Assembly (NCBI GenBank): GCA_964578835.1
Contig: CAZOEL010000024.1
Location: forward strand, 12,481 to 76,480
Direction of reading: 5' to 3'
DNA length: 64,000 nt
Origin: CAZOEL01 sp964578835
Lineage (GTDB): Bacteria; Desulfobacterota; Syntrophobacteria; Syntrophobacterales; Syntrophobacteraceae
This document shows, one piece after another, positions 31,678-40,146 of this stretch. A program made the translations under genes and the position numbers. Within the stretch, counting starts at the first letter, position 1; each line of letters opens with the position of its first letter. Under the pieces are notes generated by a model. That model was not told where the DNA came from. It saw only the letters and a list, made by a program, of their open reading frames with translations, and made no database searches.

Positions 31678-31979
31678 TCGTCCCCTACGGTCAGGCTCTC
31701 GTTCTGGCGGCAATGCTCTTCCTTATGGGAGCGATTTGCGCCGTATCGCGACGCAGCCTCGTCATGATCCTCATAGGAGTCGAGATTATGCTGAACGCGG
31801 CCGGCATAGCCTTTGTCGCAGCATCGCTTCGCTGGCTTTCCATGGACGGGCAGGTTTTTGTTTTATTCATTCTGGCTTTTGCCGCGGCGGAGGTCCCGAT
31901 TGGCCTGGCGCTGATAGTCTCTGCACAAAGACGGACGGGCTCTGTGGATGCCGATAGCTACAGCGTCCTGAAAGGTTGA
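31674..31979 (+). CDS. nuoK: NADH-quinone oxidoreductase subunit K
   Basis: Small antiporter-like membrane subunit: 101 residues, three helices. RRSLVMILIGVEIMLNAAGI carries the conserved membrane Glu used in proton translocation, and AAAEVPIGLALIVS follows in helix 3. It overlaps both nuoJ and nuoL by 4 bp. Confidence 0.95.
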   Translation: MIVPYGQALVLAAMLFLMGAICAVSRRSLVMILIGVEIMLNAAGIAFVAASLRWLSMDGQVFVLFILAFAAAEVPIGLALIVSAQRRTGSVDADSYSVLKG

Positions 31980-33877
31980 TTGTGAAAGCCATACTTGCTC
32001 TCATCCTCGCGCTCCCGCTGGCGGGAGCCGTATTCCACGCGCTCTTCGGGCGTCTTGTTCCTAGACGGTTAGTGGAGCTCATAGCCTGTGGAACCGTTAT
32101 TGGCTCTTTCCTGGCGGCCGCATCGGGGTTTTTCCTTTCAGAAGGTAAAGCCCACACTTTTACTTTCGTTCGCTGGTTCGAAGCGGGCGATCTTTCAGCT
32201 TCGATGGACGCCCTTTACGATCCCCTGGCGGCTGTGATGGCCTTGATGGTCACCTTTGTATCGAGCCTCATCCATATCTACTCTGTCGGCTACATGCGTG
32301 AAGACGAAGATTATGCGCGTTATTTTTGCTATCTCAACCTGTTCGTTTTCTCCATGCTGGTTATCACGCTGGCGGACAATCTCCTGTTCCTTTTCCTGGG
32401 CTGGGAAGGAGTCGGGTTCTGCTCGTACGGGCTGATAGGCTTCTGGTTTCAGAATCCGGCCAACGCCTCTGCGGGCAGGAAGGCTTTTCTCCTCACTCGC
32501 ATTGGGGACGTCGCCTTCGGAATCGCCATAGCCCTTTTCTACTCTCTTGCCGGAAGACTTACGATTTCGCACATAAACGGCGTCGCAGCCGCCTTCGCCC
32601 CGGAGATAGCCACGCTGCTCGGGATGCTGCTGCTCTGGTCGGCCATGGGCAAATCCGCTCAGCTTCCCCTCTCGGTATGGCTCCCTGACGCCATGGCGGG
32701 CCCTACGCCGGTATCAGCTCTCATACATGCCGCGACCATGGTCACAGCGGGAGTCTACCTCCTCATGAGGCTTTTTCCCGTTGTGTCCCTCTCCCCCACC
32801 GCCATGCTCGCAATCGCCTCCGCAGGCGCCGTCACCGCTTTTTACGCCGCCTGCTCCGCCCTGGCGCAGAAGGAGATCAAGCGCGTGCTCGCATACTCGA
32901 CCATAAGCCAACTGGGATACATGTTCCTCGGCGTCGGAGCGGGCGACATCACAGGGAGCATGTCTTTCCTGCTTTCTCACGCCTTTTACAAAGCCCTGCT
33001 CTTTCTTGCGGCGGGTTATCTCATCCAGGCCCTTCATGAAGAGCACGACATATTCCGAATGGGAGGCTATGTTCGAAAACGCCTTCCAACCCTTTTCATT
33101 CTTTTTCTCGCAGGAGCGCTCTGCCTTGCGGCCTTTCCGCCAACATCCGGTTTTTTCAGCAAAGATCGGCTTCTCGTGGCGACGCTGACGCATCCGGGCG
33201 CGGCGTATAAAGTCCTCTGGGCCATTGCGACGTTCACTTCGTTCCTGACCGCTTTATACGCGTTCAGACTCTTTTTCTGCGTCTTCACGGGAAAGCCAGA
33301 AGACGGCTTAGAGCGTGAAATTCAGCCTCTGCCCAGCCTCATGATCTGGGTCCTCTGGCCTCTTGCAGGTCTCGCTCTCGTTGCGGGAGTCATCATTATT
33401 CCTCCTCTCTGGGGAGGCGGAGAGCAGCTTGCGCACTATCTCGCATCGGTTCCCGGGGCCTCGCCTCATGGCGTCGTTTCCGAAGAGACCGAGTGGGGCG
33501 TGGCCATTGGAGACAGCTTGATCGCTTCGAGCGCGATCATCCTCGCTTTCTTGCTCTACGGGCCGAGAGGCCTCCTGCGAAGGCATTCTCTCACCGGCGC
33601 CGGCATAGCAGTGCGCGATTTTCTATTTTCGGGCTTTTGCCTGGACAGGCTTTATCATGCCATCATCGCACGCCTTTATGTCGCGATGGCTCAAATCCTC
33701 TGGACTCGGGTAGATGAAGCCGGAGTAGATAAGGGCTTCCTGCTTTCCGGACGGTTTTTTCCTCACATTTCTCTTGGACTTCGCCTCTGGACGACAGGAA
33801 GACTTTCGACATACCTCGGCATGTTGCTTCTAGGGTTTACCGCCTTGATTTGCATTCTTGCCCTCGGATTCAGGTGA
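31976..33877 (+). CDS. nuoL: NADH-quinone oxidoreductase subunit L
   Basis: Distal proton-pumping antiporter-like subunit, 633 residues. Conserved parts: GWEGVGFCSYGLIGFW, SAQLPLSVWLPDAMAGPTPV with SALIHAATMVTAGVYL, and ISQLGYMFLGVG. The C-terminal lateral helix and last membrane helix are present. The start is either TTG 31976, overlapping nuoK, or GTG 31982, which AAGG serves better; no ATG is near. Confidence 0.94.
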   Translation: MIVKAILALILALPLAGAVFHALFGRLVPRRLVELIACGTVIGSFLAAASGFFLSEGKAHTFTFVRWFEAGDLSASMDALYDPLAAVMALMVTFVSSLIHIYSVGYMREDEDYARYFCYLNLFVFSMLVITLADNLLFLFLGWEGVGFCSYGLIGFWFQNPANASAGRKAFLLTRIGDVAFGIAIALFYSLAGRLTISHINGVAAAFAPEIATLLGMLLLWSAMGKSAQLPLSVWLPDAMAGPTPVSALIHAATMVTAGVYLLMRLFPVVSLSPTAMLAIASAGAVTAFYAACSALAQKEIKRVLAYSTISQLGYMFLGVGAGDITGSMSFLLSHAFYKALLFLAAGYLIQALHEEHDIFRMGGYVRKRLPTLFILFLAGALCLAAFPPTSGFFSKDRLLVATLTHPGAAYKVLWAIATFTSFLTALYAFRLFFCVFTGKPEDGLEREIQPLPSLMIWVLWPLAGLALVAGVIIIPPLWGGGEQLAHYLASVPGASPHGVVSEETEWGVAIGDSLIASSAIILAFLLYGPRGLLRRHSLTGAGIAVRDFLFSGFCLDRLYHAIIARLYVAMAQILWTRVDEAGVDKGFLLSGRFFPHISLGLRLWTTGRLSTYLGMLLLGFTALICILALGFR

Positions 33878-33885
33878 AACAAGCC

Positions 33886-35382
33886 ATGAGCATGACATCC
33901 TTTCCCCTTCTTTCCGCAATCGTCTTCCTGCCTCTGGCGGGAAGCATCTTCGCTCTCCTCTCATGGCGGAGCCCGGCTCAGTGCCGCTGGATAAGCCTCG
34001 GCATAACTCTTGGCGAGCTCGTCCTGGCGCTGGTCACGCTCTTTATAGCGCAAAGCAGGGTCGGAGCCGTGGGCGAGTGGCTGCTCATGGAAGATCATGC
34101 ATGGATAGAGACGCTTGGAGTACGCTTTAGTCTCGCCATGGACGGAATAAGCCTGACATTGATCCTCCTTACCGCTTTTCTTACAGTCTTGTGCGTATTG
34201 GTCTCATGGAAGCAGGTCGAATCGCGGGTCGGCGCGTTCCATTTCTTCCTGCTCGTCATGGAATCGGGCGTGCTCGGCGTGTTTCTCTCCACCGATCTTT
34301 TTCTCTTCTATCTTTTCTGGGAGCTGCAGGTAGTTCCCATGTTCTTTCTCATAGGAATCTGGGGGCACGAAAGGCGAATACACGCGACAATAAAATTCGT
34401 CATCTTCAGCATAACGGGCAGCCTTCTCATGCTGATCGCTCTCATCGGGCTCTACGCCATTCACGGAGCCCAGACGGGAAACTACACCTTCTCGCTTTTC
34501 GATCTCATGCAGACCAGCCTTGGCGCGCGCATGGAAATGTGGCTATATGCGGCGTTTCTGCTTGCTTTCGCTATCAAGATCCCTGTCTTTCCGGTCCACA
34601 CGTGGCTTCCGGACGCACACACGGAAGCTCCGACGGCAGGAAGCGTCATTCTCGCGGGCCTTCTTCTCAAAACCGGCGCCTATGCTCTGCTGCGCTTCGC
34701 AATGCCGCTATTCCCCGCGGCAGCCAAGGCGTCCGCGCCACTGCTCCTGACACTCGGGCTGATCGGGCTTTTCTACGCAGCCTGGATTGCTCTGGCTCAA
34801 AAAGACATGAAACGGCTCGTCGCCTATTCGAGCATATCTCATATGGGGCTTATCGTGATCGGGCTCGCCGCCTGGAACACCGTCACCTTATCCGGGGCCG
34901 TGCTGCAGATGATAAACCACGGCATTTCGACTTCGGCCATGTTCATCTTGGTCGGGATGCTCGACGAGCGCACGCATTCCCGGGAAATCGCCGCTTACGG
35001 GGGCATGTGGAAGAGAGCCCCGGCGCTGAGCGGCTTTTTTCTTCTTTTCAGCATGGCCTCTCTGGGGCTCCCCGGGCTCAACAATTTCGTAGGCGAGATC
35101 CTTATCCTCGTCGGAGCCTTCAAACAAAATCCCATCACTATCGCAATCGCCTTTGCGGGTATTGTCTTCATACTGGTTTATACGTTGAGGCTGGTTCAAG
35201 AAGTCCTCTTCGGCGAAGAACGGGGCGAACCGGTGCTACAAGACATGACGGGGCGCGAGGCCGCCATCTTGATCCCGCTCGCCATTGCGGTGATCCTGCT
35301 CGGCCTGCACCCCTCCCCCGTCCTCAATCTGCTTCGGGGGCCCGTGCAAAGCCTCACGGAAATGTTGATGGCTGGGGGATGA
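33886..35382 (+). CDS. nuoM: NADH-quinone oxidoreductase subunit M
   Basis: Antiporter-like proton-pumping subunit, about 498 residues from ATG 33886. LFYLFWELQVVPMFFLIGIWG holds the conserved Glu on helix 5 (quoted in part: WELQVVPMFFLIG), KIPVFPVHTWLPDAHTEAP precedes the discontinuous helix, and SISHMGLIVIG follows. An earlier ATG at 33850 lies in the nuoL end and is less likely. 28 bp separate it from nuoN. Confidence 0.95.
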   Translation: MSMTSFPLLSAIVFLPLAGSIFALLSWRSPAQCRWISLGITLGELVLALVTLFIAQSRVGAVGEWLLMEDHAWIETLGVRFSLAMDGISLTLILLTAFLTVLCVLVSWKQVESRVGAFHFFLLVMESGVLGVFLSTDLFLFYLFWELQVVPMFFLIGIWGHERRIHATIKFVIFSITGSLLMLIALIGLYAIHGAQTGNYTFSLFDLMQTSLGARMEMWLYAAFLLAFAIKIPVFPVHTWLPDAHTEAPTAGSVILAGLLLKTGAYALLRFAMPLFPAAAKASAPLLLTLGLIGLFYAAWIALAQKDMKRLVAYSSISHMGLIVIGLAAWNTVTLSGAVLQMINHGISTSAMFILVGMLDERTHSREIAAYGGMWKRAPALSGFFLLFSMASLGLPGLNNFVGEILILVGAFKQNPITIAIAFAGIVFILVYTLRLVQEVLFGEERGEPVLQDMTGREAAILIPLAIAVILLGLHPSPVLNLLRGPVQSLTEMLMAGG

Positions 35383-35410
35383 GAAGTTTAAAAAAGAGGA
35401 GATACGGGCA

Positions 35411-36838
35411 ATGCAATCGGACTGGGCAATCATTGTTCCCCAGATGGCTCTTTCTGCGGGAGGGCTTTTCATTTTCTGCATCGGAGCGTTCTGGAAGAAG
35501 CGTCCGGCGGGACTGCTCTTCAAGCTGGCGATTGCCTCCGCTATTATTTCGGGACTTGGGGCCGCCCTCATAAAGCCCGAGACTCCGGACTTCTTCGGCT
35601 TCATCGATGGAAGCGATTACGCTCGCTTCTTCACCGTTCTATTCAGCCTCATAACGGTCATGACTCTTCTTTTTGCCGAGCAGTACGTTCAAGCCAGAGG
35701 TTTTTCGGGAGACGAATTCTACGGGGTCATGCTTTTTGCCGCTCTCGGAATGGCGCTGGTAGGAAGCGCAGCCCATTGGCTCACATTCTTTCTCGGCCTC
35801 GAGATGCTATCCATATCGCTCTACATTCTCATAGCCGCTCCAAGAAGCGATGCTGCAGCCGGAGAAGCCGCGCTCAAATACTTTATCATGGGCTCGGTTG
35901 CGAGCGGCTTTCTCACTTTCGGCATCGCCATGCTCTATTCCGTGACGGGAAAGATGCAGATTGGGGAGAGCCTTCGTTCTGCGGCTGGCAATGAGGCGGG
36001 AGCGATGCTCGGGATCGGGCTCATACTTGCGGGCATAGGGTTCAAGGTGTCTCTGGTCCCGTTCCATCTCTGGACCCCTGACGTCTACCAGGGCGCCCCG
36101 GCTCCCGTAACCGCATTTCTTTCCACGGGATCGAAGGCTGCTCTCTATTCTGCGTTGCTCCGGTTTGCAATGACAGCTTCAGACGGGATTTGGGCTCACC
36201 TGGCGCCTGTTCTGTGGGCGCTTGCGGCTCTGACCATGATAGTCGGCAATGTGACCGCTCTCGCGCAAACGCACCTCAAACGCCTGCTCGCCTACTCCTC
36301 CATAGCGCATATGGGATACCTCCTCACAGCGCTTCTAGCCGTAAAAGAGGACGGAGCCTCCGCAGTGATGTTCTATCTCGCGGTTTATACACTGATGGAT
36401 CTAGGAGCTTTCGGGACAATAGCCGGCCTCTCCGCTACGGGTTCAGACCGAGATGCGTTGGATGATTATCGGGGATTGGGGTATTCAAGGCCTTGGCATA
36501 GCGCGCTGCTCGCCCTGTGTCTTCTCTCCCTGGCGGGCCTTCCGCCGACGGCGGGCTTTATAGGCAAATTCATCATCTTCCAATCTGTGATCCGGGCCGG
36601 CTACCTTACGATTGCGATCATCGGCATTTCAACGGCAATTGTTTCAGTCTATTACTATCTGAAAGTAATCGTTGCCCTCTATATGCGGGCAGAGGAAGCA
36701 CAGCCGCTCATCCCCAGAGCCGATATCCACAGCAACATCGCCACGGGGACTATGCTTCTGCTCATCTTGTGGCTCGGCATTATGCCCTCCTCCCTGCTTC
36801 CTTTCATCTCCCGCATATTGGCCGCATTCTCAGTTTGA
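35411..36838 (+). CDS. nuoN: NADH-quinone oxidoreductase subunit N
   Basis: Third antiporter-like subunit, 475 residues: FFLGLEMLSISLYIL (membrane Glu), FKVSLVPFHLWTPDVYQGAP, SSIAHMGYLL and LAGLPPTAGFIGKF are typical of NuoN. GAGGAG precedes the ATG. It is the last nuo gene, so all fourteen subunits are encoded in twelve ORFs here. A family A MITE lies 84 bp after its stop. Confidence 0.96.
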   Translation: MQSDWAIIVPQMALSAGGLFIFCIGAFWKKRPAGLLFKLAIASAIISGLGAALIKPETPDFFGFIDGSDYARFFTVLFSLITVMTLLFAEQYVQARGFSGDEFYGVMLFAALGMALVGSAAHWLTFFLGLEMLSISLYILIAAPRSDAAAGEAALKYFIMGSVASGFLTFGIAMLYSVTGKMQIGESLRSAAGNEAGAMLGIGLILAGIGFKVSLVPFHLWTPDVYQGAPAPVTAFLSTGSKAALYSALLRFAMTASDGIWAHLAPVLWALAALTMIVGNVTALAQTHLKRLLAYSSIAHMGYLLTALLAVKEDGASAVMFYLAVYTLMDLGAFGTIAGLSATGSDRDALDDYRGLGYSRPWHSALLALCLLSLAGLPPTAGFIGKFIIFQSVIRAGYLTIAIIGISTAIVSVYYYLKVIVALYMRAEEAQPLIPRADIHSNIATGTMLLLILWLGIMPSSLLPFISRILAAFSV

Positions 36839-36921
36839 GGCATAAGCGCTATTCGAGCGTGGCGAGTCGTCGACACTTGGTCACGGTACATTTGTTCTCA
36901 TTCAGGAGCGACCTTGTATAA

Positions 36922-37087
36922 GGCAGCTCACAACAAATAACCTACCAAAATTGGTTCAGAAACACCCACCGTCATTCCGGCAGTCTTCAAGCCGGAATCC
37001 AGTTTTTTCGCGGGGCTGGATTCCGGCCAAAACCATGCCGGAATGACAGAACCCCTCTTCCTGGTAGGTTATTTGTTGTGAGTTGCC
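36922..37087. mobile_element. 166-bp MITE (family A), copy 2
   Basis: The same 166-bp element and orientation as 1096-1261, flanked by TAA (36919-36921 and 37088-37090). It differs from copy 1 at only a few positions (for example CCAGTTTTTTC for CCCGTTTTTTC). It lies just after nuoN. Confidence 0.9.
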
Positions 37088-37090
37088 TAA

Positions 37091-37340
37091 GGATTCTTTT
37101 TCCCTCTCCCTGCACTTCGCTCCCAAATGGTTCACGTGATAGCCCTGAAGGGGCGACATACCATAGCCCAGGGCAACGCCCTGGGTCCGGGAGTCGCACA
37201 ACCTACCCGAAGCCCTGAAGGGGCGAAATATGAGTATTGGGTATTTCGCCCCTTCAGGGCTGATTCCAACGAAAAAGTAACTGGAATAGAGGCTAACCCT
37301 GCGTTACGATTGTTCGATCATCGCAGAACAAGTTAGCCCT
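37091..37340. repeat. Left arm of an inverted repeat pair; contains palindromic repeat copy 3
   Basis: TCCCTGCACTTCGCTCCCAA, then AGCCCTGAAGGGGCGA palindromes, then GGAATAGAGGCTAACC and GCGTTACGATTGTTC. The same blocks occur in the same order on the opposite strand at about 44998-45312. The arm here lacks a central piece of about 60 bp. The sequence from 37340 to the end of the next gene at 37559 holds nothing recognisable. Confidence 0.75.
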
Positions 37341-37558
37341 GACACTTGGAAAGATTAGCTCGTATTAGAGATCAGACTCCTATCCGCAAAAGGGTTTGAC
37401 TTCGGACTTCATGCAGAATAGCGGCTAACGCTTTCCATCGTGTTACCATTGAATATCCTTAACCTGACGGCAATAAGCGAAAGCTGAAATCCTGTCCCTC
37501 ATGGGATTTCCTCTGCCCCGGCGAGGGCCGGGGCAGCAGATGACGCCGCCACAGACTG

Positions 37559-39622
37559 TCAGGCAGGACGAATGTTGCACAAAGCGGATTTCCAGGTCGG
37601 ATAACCCATGATCGGCTCACGGTTTTGACAATCGGTGAGCAGATTGCAGTTTTCCTCGCCGGAGCCGCCGTGTGGAACCAACACGACACCTTCTGCAACG
37701 CGGTCATCCACGGAAGCCCACATGCGGGCTTGGCCCCGGTCGGTTTCCACCCAAACGCGTTGGCCGTCCGAGATGCCGTAACGGGCGGCGGTCTCGGGGC
37801 CAAGCTCTGCCTTTGGGAAGGGTTCATTGTTCTTCAGCCAAGGGATGTGGTGCATCTGGCTTGCGGTGTTGGTGAGCACACGCTGACCGGTGGACAAAAT
37901 CAGCGGATATTTTTCTCCCAATTCTTCCCACAGGCTGCCTTGAGGCGTTTTGTCCGGCTCACGATATGTGGGCAGAGGATCAAAGCCGACCTCGGCAATG
38001 GCCTGGCTGTAGATTTCAATCTTTCCGGAAGGGGTTTTGAAATCGCCGGCTTTTATCTCATACCTCTTTTCCTGATAATAATCGCCTTCAGGCTTCTGCG
38101 TCGTAAGGTGATCGAAGCTGAGCTCGCACGGCTGCAAAAGGTCTTCCACCAACGCCCTCTCATCTTCCCAGGGGAATTTGTCCTGCAGGTCCAACCGCTC
38201 AGCCAGCCCCTTGTATAAGTCCAGAACGCCGCGGCATTCCCCCAACGGCTCGATCGCCTGGGCGCGCAACATCACATAGGGCAAACAGTGACAGACATTG
38301 TAGTTATAGGCCAGGCTCCATCCTTCGAGGTGACTCGTGGCCGGAAGCACATAGTGCGCAAGCTTTGTCGTATCGGTGTGAAACTGTTCATAGACGACCA
38401 GTAACTCGAGCCGCTTGAAAGCTTCTCGGAAAGCATTGGAGTCGGGCATGGTGACCATGGGATTTCCGCCCAACACCATAAACGCCTTGAGCTTCTGGGG
38501 AATGCTTTCCGGAACCATGGAGACGATCCCGTACGGACTGGTGCGCCCCCACAGCTTATAGAACAAGGGATATCTATCCACGCCAAGTGGTTGATCCTTT
38601 GGAGGAAAACCGCCCAGTCCAATATTTTTCATTCTCAACCGAGGGCTCAAAACCCAACCGCCGGGCACATTGATGCCTCCCACTATGGTCTGCAAAATAG
38701 CGATCGCGCGATTGGTCTGGGTTCCATTCGCCTGCTGATCCTGAGTACACGTGCCCTGATAAATAGCGGCGCCTTTTGTTGTGGCGAATATGCGCGCAAG
38801 CTTTCTGATGTCATCGGCCGCGATCCAGGTGATCTTCTCAGCCCATTCCGGCGTGTATGGCTGCACATGTGGAATGAGCTCATTGAAGCCTGTCGTCCAC
38901 TTCTCAATAAAATCCGCATCGTAGAGCTTTTCGTTGATGATCACATGCAGCATCGCCAGAGCCAGTGCGCCGTCCGTACCCGGTCGAATCTTCAGGTACA
39001 TTTCCGCCTGATCGGCCAGAGCAATGCGTTTGGGATCGATTACGATGACTTTGGCGCCTTTGAGCCGGTTTTCCTTTATGGCCATCGCCAGTGGAAAATC
39101 GGATGCGGCCGGATTGTGCCCCCACAGAATATAAAGATTTGAGTCCAGTTCCTCGACGGGATAGCTGCCGAAGGTTATCTGGCGGCTGCGAATCCTCATG
39201 CGGTAGCAGATGCTTTCCACCGAAAAATAATTGGCGGAGCCCATAGCCGATTTGAACCTCTGGGTCAGCTCAACCATTTCAAAGTTTTCCACTCCGACCG
39301 ACCCGCAGAAGAAAGCCAAAACCGAAGGGCCATACCGATCCTTGAGAGAACGCATTTTTGCGGCGATTTCATCCAGAGCCTGATCCCACGATATTTGCCT
39401 GAATCCGGTCCCTTCCCTTTTCAAGGGATGGAGCAACCGCGACGGATGGTAAATATGCTCAATGGTTGCTCGTCCCTTGGGGCAAAGAAATCCCTTATTC
39501 AGAGGATGGGACTGCTGACCTTGCACATCGACGATTTTTCCATCATGCACCGTTATCTCTTCTCCGCAGCTGTGGTAGCAAAGAGTGCATCCGGAATATA
39601 CTGTTTTGGTTTTTGAAGTCAT
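37559..39622 (-). CDS. Molybdopterin-dependent oxidoreductase (formate-dehydrogenase-like)
   Basis: 687 residues. The start at 39622 (MTSKTKTVYSG) has AAGGAGG 7 bp upstream. An N-terminal [4Fe-4S] motif (CTLCYHSC ... GFLCPKG, ligands C12/C15/C19/C48) is followed by the molybdopterin domains: ILWGHNPAASDFP and AKVIVIDPKRIALAD, then VLGGNPMVTMPD. The last is the dinucleotide-binding domain (about 560-680; ILSTGQRVLTNTASQMHHI). Cys in VESICYRMR may ligate the metal; no selenocysteine codon is seen. There is no twin-arginine signal, so it is probably cytoplasmic. No partner subunits lie nearby; the substrate is unknown. The adjacent sigma-54 activator may control it. Confidence 0.88.
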   Translation of the reverse strand: MTSKTKTVYSGCTLCYHSCGEEITVHDGKIVDVQGQQSHPLNKGFLCPKGRATIEHIYHPSRLLHPLKREGTGFRQISWDQALDEIAAKMRSLKDRYGPSVLAFFCGSVGVENFEMVELTQRFKSAMGSANYFSVESICYRMRIRSRQITFGSYPVEELDSNLYILWGHNPAASDFPLAMAIKENRLKGAKVIVIDPKRIALADQAEMYLKIRPGTDGALALAMLHVIINEKLYDADFIEKWTTGFNELIPHVQPYTPEWAEKITWIAADDIRKLARIFATTKGAAIYQGTCTQDQQANGTQTNRAIAILQTIVGGINVPGGWVLSPRLRMKNIGLGGFPPKDQPLGVDRYPLFYKLWGRTSPYGIVSMVPESIPQKLKAFMVLGGNPMVTMPDSNAFREAFKRLELLVVYEQFHTDTTKLAHYVLPATSHLEGWSLAYNYNVCHCLPYVMLRAQAIEPLGECRGVLDLYKGLAERLDLQDKFPWEDERALVEDLLQPCELSFDHLTTQKPEGDYYQEKRYEIKAGDFKTPSGKIEIYSQAIAEVGFDPLPTYREPDKTPQGSLWEELGEKYPLILSTGQRVLTNTASQMHHIPWLKNNEPFPKAELGPETAARYGISDGQRVWVETDRGQARMWASVDDRVAEGVVLVPHGGSGEENCNLLTDCQNREPIMGYPTWKSALCNIRPA

Positions 39623-40146
39623 GTCGCAAACCTCCTTTGCCGGACTGTACGCATTCACCAGGAAGCTGATTGCATCCGTTCATGAATCCGCAAAAATGGG
39701 CCATAAGGAAAAAGGATCTCAGCCAGGAACGGAAAGAGCAAATCCTTTAGCCGGCTCGATCTCGACCAGGCGCCAATCCGTTCGCAGCTTTAGAAGGCAA
39801 ACAATATGCCGTCTTTCAAGAACGACTTTTACTGTTTACATAACAGATAGTTAGACAATGACACCCGAACAGAAAGAGCATGAACGGCGTTTGAAATCGG
39901 CGAAAAGTTATCGCACTGATAGCCAATCAAAGATCAAAACGATAACAAACGCACGAAGGGAGGATTTAGTTTCGAAGGCGTCGGAGCTCGTTCAGAAGAG
40001 AGCCATGACTTCACAGAAGAGCACAGGCAGGCAAATCCATGGTAAGTATTTATTTTTATAATAATATTTTATTCTCCATCCTATATTTTCCCAACTTTTC
40101 AGAGAGCCGAACCTTGGGGACCTTACGTGAGATCATGTTGATAACA
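39623..40146. other. Non-coding gap before the oxidoreductase gene
   Basis: Contains one short open frame (39858-40061, 67 codons, lysine/arginine-rich) with no ribosome site or recognisable family; I do not call it a gene. A weak -24/-12-like sequence on the minus strand at about 39694-39709 (TGGCCC...TTGCG) is one base short of sigma-54 spacing. Confidence 0.4.

Noticed and set aside
37559..39622. Selenocysteine-containing formate dehydrogenase
   Set aside because: No in-frame TGA is present; a Cys occupies the probable metal-ligand region, and the substrate cannot be assigned.
39694..39709. Possible sigma-54 promoter (TGGCCC...TTGCG) for the oxidoreductase gene
   Set aside because: The GG-to-GC spacing is one base short of the strict -24/-12 requirement; kept only as a weak note.
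39858..40061. 67-codon plus-strand frame in the gap before the oxidoreductase
   Set aside because: Basic, low-complexity, no ribosome site, no family.
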